From NCBI RefSeq assembly GCF_003259335.1, contig NZ_QLLL01000001.1:936345-1000344 (forward strand): 64,000 bases of DNA. The letters run 5' to 3'. Below, in pieces: positions 62,598 through 64,000 of this stretch. The position numbers were made by a program, and so were the translations under genes. The DNA comes from Chitinophaga skermanii (lineage in GTDB: Bacteria > Bacteroidota > Bacteroidia > Chitinophagales > Chitinophagaceae). Within the stretch, counting starts at the first letter, position 1; the number at the start of each line of letters is the position of its first letter. Under the pieces are notes generated by a model. That model had not been told where the DNA came from. It saw only the letters and a list, made by a program, of their open reading frames with translations, and searched no databases.

Positions 62598-62671
62598 CGG
62601 ACCGGACGGGACTCGAACCCGCGACCTCCGCCGTGATAGGGCGGCATTCTAACCAACTGAACTACCGATCC
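62598..62671 (-). tRNA. tRNA-Asp-like gene with anticodon ATC
   Basis: 74 nt, identical to the tRNA-Asp at 42624 except for the anticodon: the loop reads CTATCAC, giving ATC instead of GTC (plus-strand T at 62636 where the others have C). All stems are intact. A34 would pair with GAT; bacterial tRNA-Asp is normally always GTC, which is also the site of queuosine. It could be a decaying copy or a functional variant. Confidence 0.85.
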
Positions 62672-62775
62672 TTTCAAACTTTTTGTATCATCTAAAGCGT
62701 TGATACTCCGTTGAATGGGATGCAGTGAATAGGTTTAATTAATTTTATATGATAACCTGTTAAGAACAATAGAAG

Positions 62776-63155
62776 GTGGGGAAAAGACAGTTGCCGGAAC
62801 AGTTGAGGAACCAGGGTTTTTATTCGCTGCTCAATTCTCATATACTTGGCGATGTTGAAGTCGGCCAAATTTTTGTGCTAGGCAATAATAGCAGAATGGG
62901 AAACTCGCAGGTGATAGTAACTGGTACACGAGGCAAAATATTTTTACCTTTGGATATTTCAGGCACCCTTATTTAATAAATCATGTTCATCCTCAAGGTA
63001 CTCCAGCTCCAAGTACGGCGGATATTTTGGTGTTAAAAATGGTACAAGAAATTCAACGTTTAAATGGAAAGCCAGTTCAAACGAGTTCTGGTATTGTACC
63101 AAACGGCAGTGGGAATATAAAGTTCAATATAAATACACCAACGATCGATAAATAA
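62776..63155 (+). pseudogene. JAMM/JAB-domain toxin tip remnant with a frameshift
   Basis: A frame opening at a GTG (62776) encodes SHILGDVEVGQIFVLGNNSR and ends at 62976. The adjoining frame continues from about 62967 with YLINHVHPQGTPAPSTADIL to a stop at 63153. The joined sequence has a perfect JAMM motif HxHx7Sx2D: His at 62982 and 62988, Ser at 63012, Asp at 63021, plus an upstream Glu candidate in DVEVGQ. JAB metallopeptidase domains occur at the C-termini of polymorphic toxins. No Rhs or other delivery region precedes it, and there is no ATG. The likely immunity gene follows 8 bp after the stop. Confidence 0.75.
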
Positions 63156-63163
63156 AATGAACT

Positions 63164-63676
63164 ATGGATATAATGCTTAAAGAATATTTAATCAAAAAAA
63201 ATTATGAACTGTTCGAAGATATTCAAAGGTATAGAATATTTAGAGGGGTTTATTCTGATTTGATTTTAGATACTATTGAACGAAATATTATAGGATTAAG
63301 TGAAAATTATTCTGATGTGATTCAATTATTGATTGAAAATGGAGTACTTCTCACAAATGAAGATGAATTGAGAAGTAGACCTCAAACAAAGGATCCAATT
63401 TTTATTAAAGTAGAAATTATTTTTACAAATAGCATAAACAATAGAAACAGCATTAACGAATCTTCTAATCCGATTGTATGGGAGAATTTGTATCCGACAC
63501 AAACTTCAATATCTTTTTCTCAAGAAGCACAATTATGTTTAGGAGAATATAAAGTGCTAAATCTGATTTTAAATAACCAACTAGCATTAAGCCGCCCAAT
63601 TAAAGTTGGAGATAAGTTTGGTTTTGGTACTACCAGTTATATACAAGGTGAATTTGAAGTATTAGAAATTCTTTAA
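63164..63676 (+). CDS. probable immunity protein 2 for the JAB-type toxin tip
   Basis: 170 aa, acidic (an in-frame ATG three codons later is possible), no signal peptide or membrane helix. Helical start (YELFEDIQRYRIFRGVYSDL), then beta-rich end with FIKVEIIFTNSI and SRPIKVGDKFGFGTTSYIQG. I do not recognise the family. It begins 8 bp after the JAB frame stop and is followed by a strong bidirectional terminator, the same layout as cassette 1. It shows no clear similarity to immunity protein 1. Confidence 0.66.
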   Translation: MDIMLKEYLIKKNYELFEDIQRYRIFRGVYSDLILDTIERNIIGLSENYSDVIQLLIENGVLLTNEDELRSRPQTKDPIFIKVEIIFTNSINNRNSINESSNPIVWENLYPTQTSISFSQEAQLCLGEYKVLNLILNNQLALSRPIKVGDKFGFGTTSYIQGEFEVLEIL

Positions 63677-63691
63677 TTGGTAGTTACAACA

Positions 63692-63726
63692 AAAAAGCCG
63701 CCTCTACGATGTAGAGGCGGCTTTTT
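63692..63726. terminator. bidirectional intrinsic terminator
   Basis: AAAAAGCCGCCTCTAC (63692-63707) and GTAGAGGCGGCTTTTT (63711-63726) form a perfect 16-bp palindrome with loop GAT. It ends the immunity-2 transcript on the plus strand and the tRNA-Tyr transcript on the minus strand. Confidence 0.92.
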
Positions 63727-63733
63727 AATTCCG

Positions 63734-63816
63734 TGGGCAGGATAGGATTCGAACCTATGAAGTCGAAAGACAGCGGATTTACAGTCCGCCCCATTTGGCC
63801 GCTCTGGAACCTGCCC
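63734..63816 (-). tRNA. tRNA-Tyr (GTA), copy 2
   Basis: 83 nt, same sequence as copy 1 over the tRNA, with complete acceptor stem, GTA anticodon and T arm. Only the bases just upstream of the 5' end differ between the copies. Confidence 0.96.
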
Positions 63817-63862
63817 GTTATGCCAGCTAAACCAACATAAATACTGTAGAGCTAAAACCCAA

Positions 63863-63888
63863 TAAAAAAGCCCGCTTTTAGCAGGCTT
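63863..63888 (-). terminator. terminator between tRNA-Asp and tRNA-Tyr, copy 2
   Basis: As in copy 1, but the stem is AAGCCTGC/GCGGGCTT, where a G-T pair of copy 1 is G-C, so the stem is slightly stronger; six T residues follow on the minus strand. Confidence 0.72.
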
Positions 63889-63902
63889 CTCTGGAGTCCT
63901 TG

Positions 63903-63976
63903 CGTACCGGACGGGACTCGAACCCGCGACCTCCGCCGTGACAGGGCGGCATTCTAACCAACTGAACTACCGATCC
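63903..63976 (-). tRNA. tRNA-Asp (GTC) copy with an acceptor-stem mismatch
   Basis: 74 nt. Anticodon GTC and all arms match the intact copy, but the 3' acceptor strand reads CCGGTAC instead of CCGGTCC (plus-strand T at 63905), so position 2-71 is a G-A mismatch. The second acceptor pair lies near the aminoacylation and processing determinants, so function may be reduced. Confidence 0.9.
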
Positions 63977-64000
63977 TTTCAAACTTTTTGTATCATCTAA

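Larger units (their letters stand above)
62428..62695. repeat. 268-bp direct repeat, copy 1 (tRNA-Tyr/tRNA-Asp block)
   Basis: About 97 percent identical by eye (about seven differences) to 63733-64000; every shared feature is offset by exactly 1,305 bp. Each block holds tRNA-Tyr, a short spacer with a terminator, tRNA-Asp, and the same downstream AT-rich 24 bp. The second copy runs to the window edge, so the true repeat may be longer on that side. Confidence 0.93.
63733..64000. repeat. 268-bp direct repeat, copy 2 (tRNA-Tyr/tRNA-Asp block)
   Basis: Counterpart of 62428-62695; see that entry. It is cut by the window end, so further cassettes of the same layout may continue to the right. Confidence 0.93.

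Noticed and set aside
1..64000. CRISPR array or insertion sequences
   Set aside because: No regular direct repeats with spacers and no transposase-like frames were seen; the 11-bp tract at 49,868 is too short-period and degenerate to be CRISPR.

Overview
The window reads as chromosome from a Bacteroidota bacterium, most likely Chitinophagaceae (Chitinophaga-like). Supporting signs are several large SusC/TonB-type outer-membrane receptors, a sigma/FecR/SusC/SusD unit, a UpxY-type NusG paralogue, DUF1573 and DUF2625 proteins, promoter -7 boxes matching TAnnTTTG, and class I lanthipeptide precursors with the Bacteroidota leader type. Genus assignment is inference.

Region 1 (1-9,023): the 3' part of a TonB-type receptor, a secreted alpha/beta hydrolase, then a tight operon of UpxY antiterminator, orphan NRPS-type condensation domain and PIG-L-type deacetylase. 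A LuxR response regulator and an Asp-box lipoprotein run the other way, and a LigB/DODA-type dioxygenase follows.

Region 2 (9,586-21,316): a class I lanthipeptide gene cluster. A second TonB-type receptor precedes four tandem precursor genes, two of which are below 60 codons. Each is preceded by the same roughly 30-nt leader element whose closing base pairs covary. A hairpin that looks like an attenuator separates the precursors from LanC cyclase, an LLM-class oxidoreductase (candidate dehydroamino-acid reductase), full-length LanB dehydratase, a C39-peptidase ABC transporter and a small membrane protein. A strong terminator closes the cluster.

Region 3 (21,315-31,650): a macro-domain protein, a surface group (thioredoxin/DUF1573 lipoprotein, tiny peritrophin-A-like protein, CBM9-like protein, receptor), a serine hydrolase, DUF2625, an AraC regulator with a promoter that predicts a near-leaderless mRNA, and a Bcr/CflA-like MFS exporter.

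Region 4 (31,950-38,316): a compact four-gene operon of amidohydrolase with a membrane insertion, unknown protein, 899-aa protein with a CHAT-protease-like C-terminus, and ComEC-type metallo-beta-lactamase-fold protein. This is the strongest candidate for an undescribed conflict or signalling system.

Region 5 (38,508-60,744): a quinone-reductase-like enzyme plus AraC regulator, a polyvalent-protein-type kinase, tRNA-Asp, a sigma/anti-sigma/SusC/SusD locus, an 11-bp-period degenerate repeat tract, two paralogous TPR histidine kinases, and a glycosyltransferase operon.

Region 6 (60,971-64,000): two decayed polymorphic-toxin tips, an Rhs core plus PD-(D/E)XK-like nuclease and a JAMM/JAB domain. 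Each is followed by a probable immunity gene and by a near-identical 268-bp block carrying tRNA-Tyr and tRNA-Asp. The two blocks are 1,305 bp apart, and both tRNA-Asp copies carry a point change, one of them in the anticodon.
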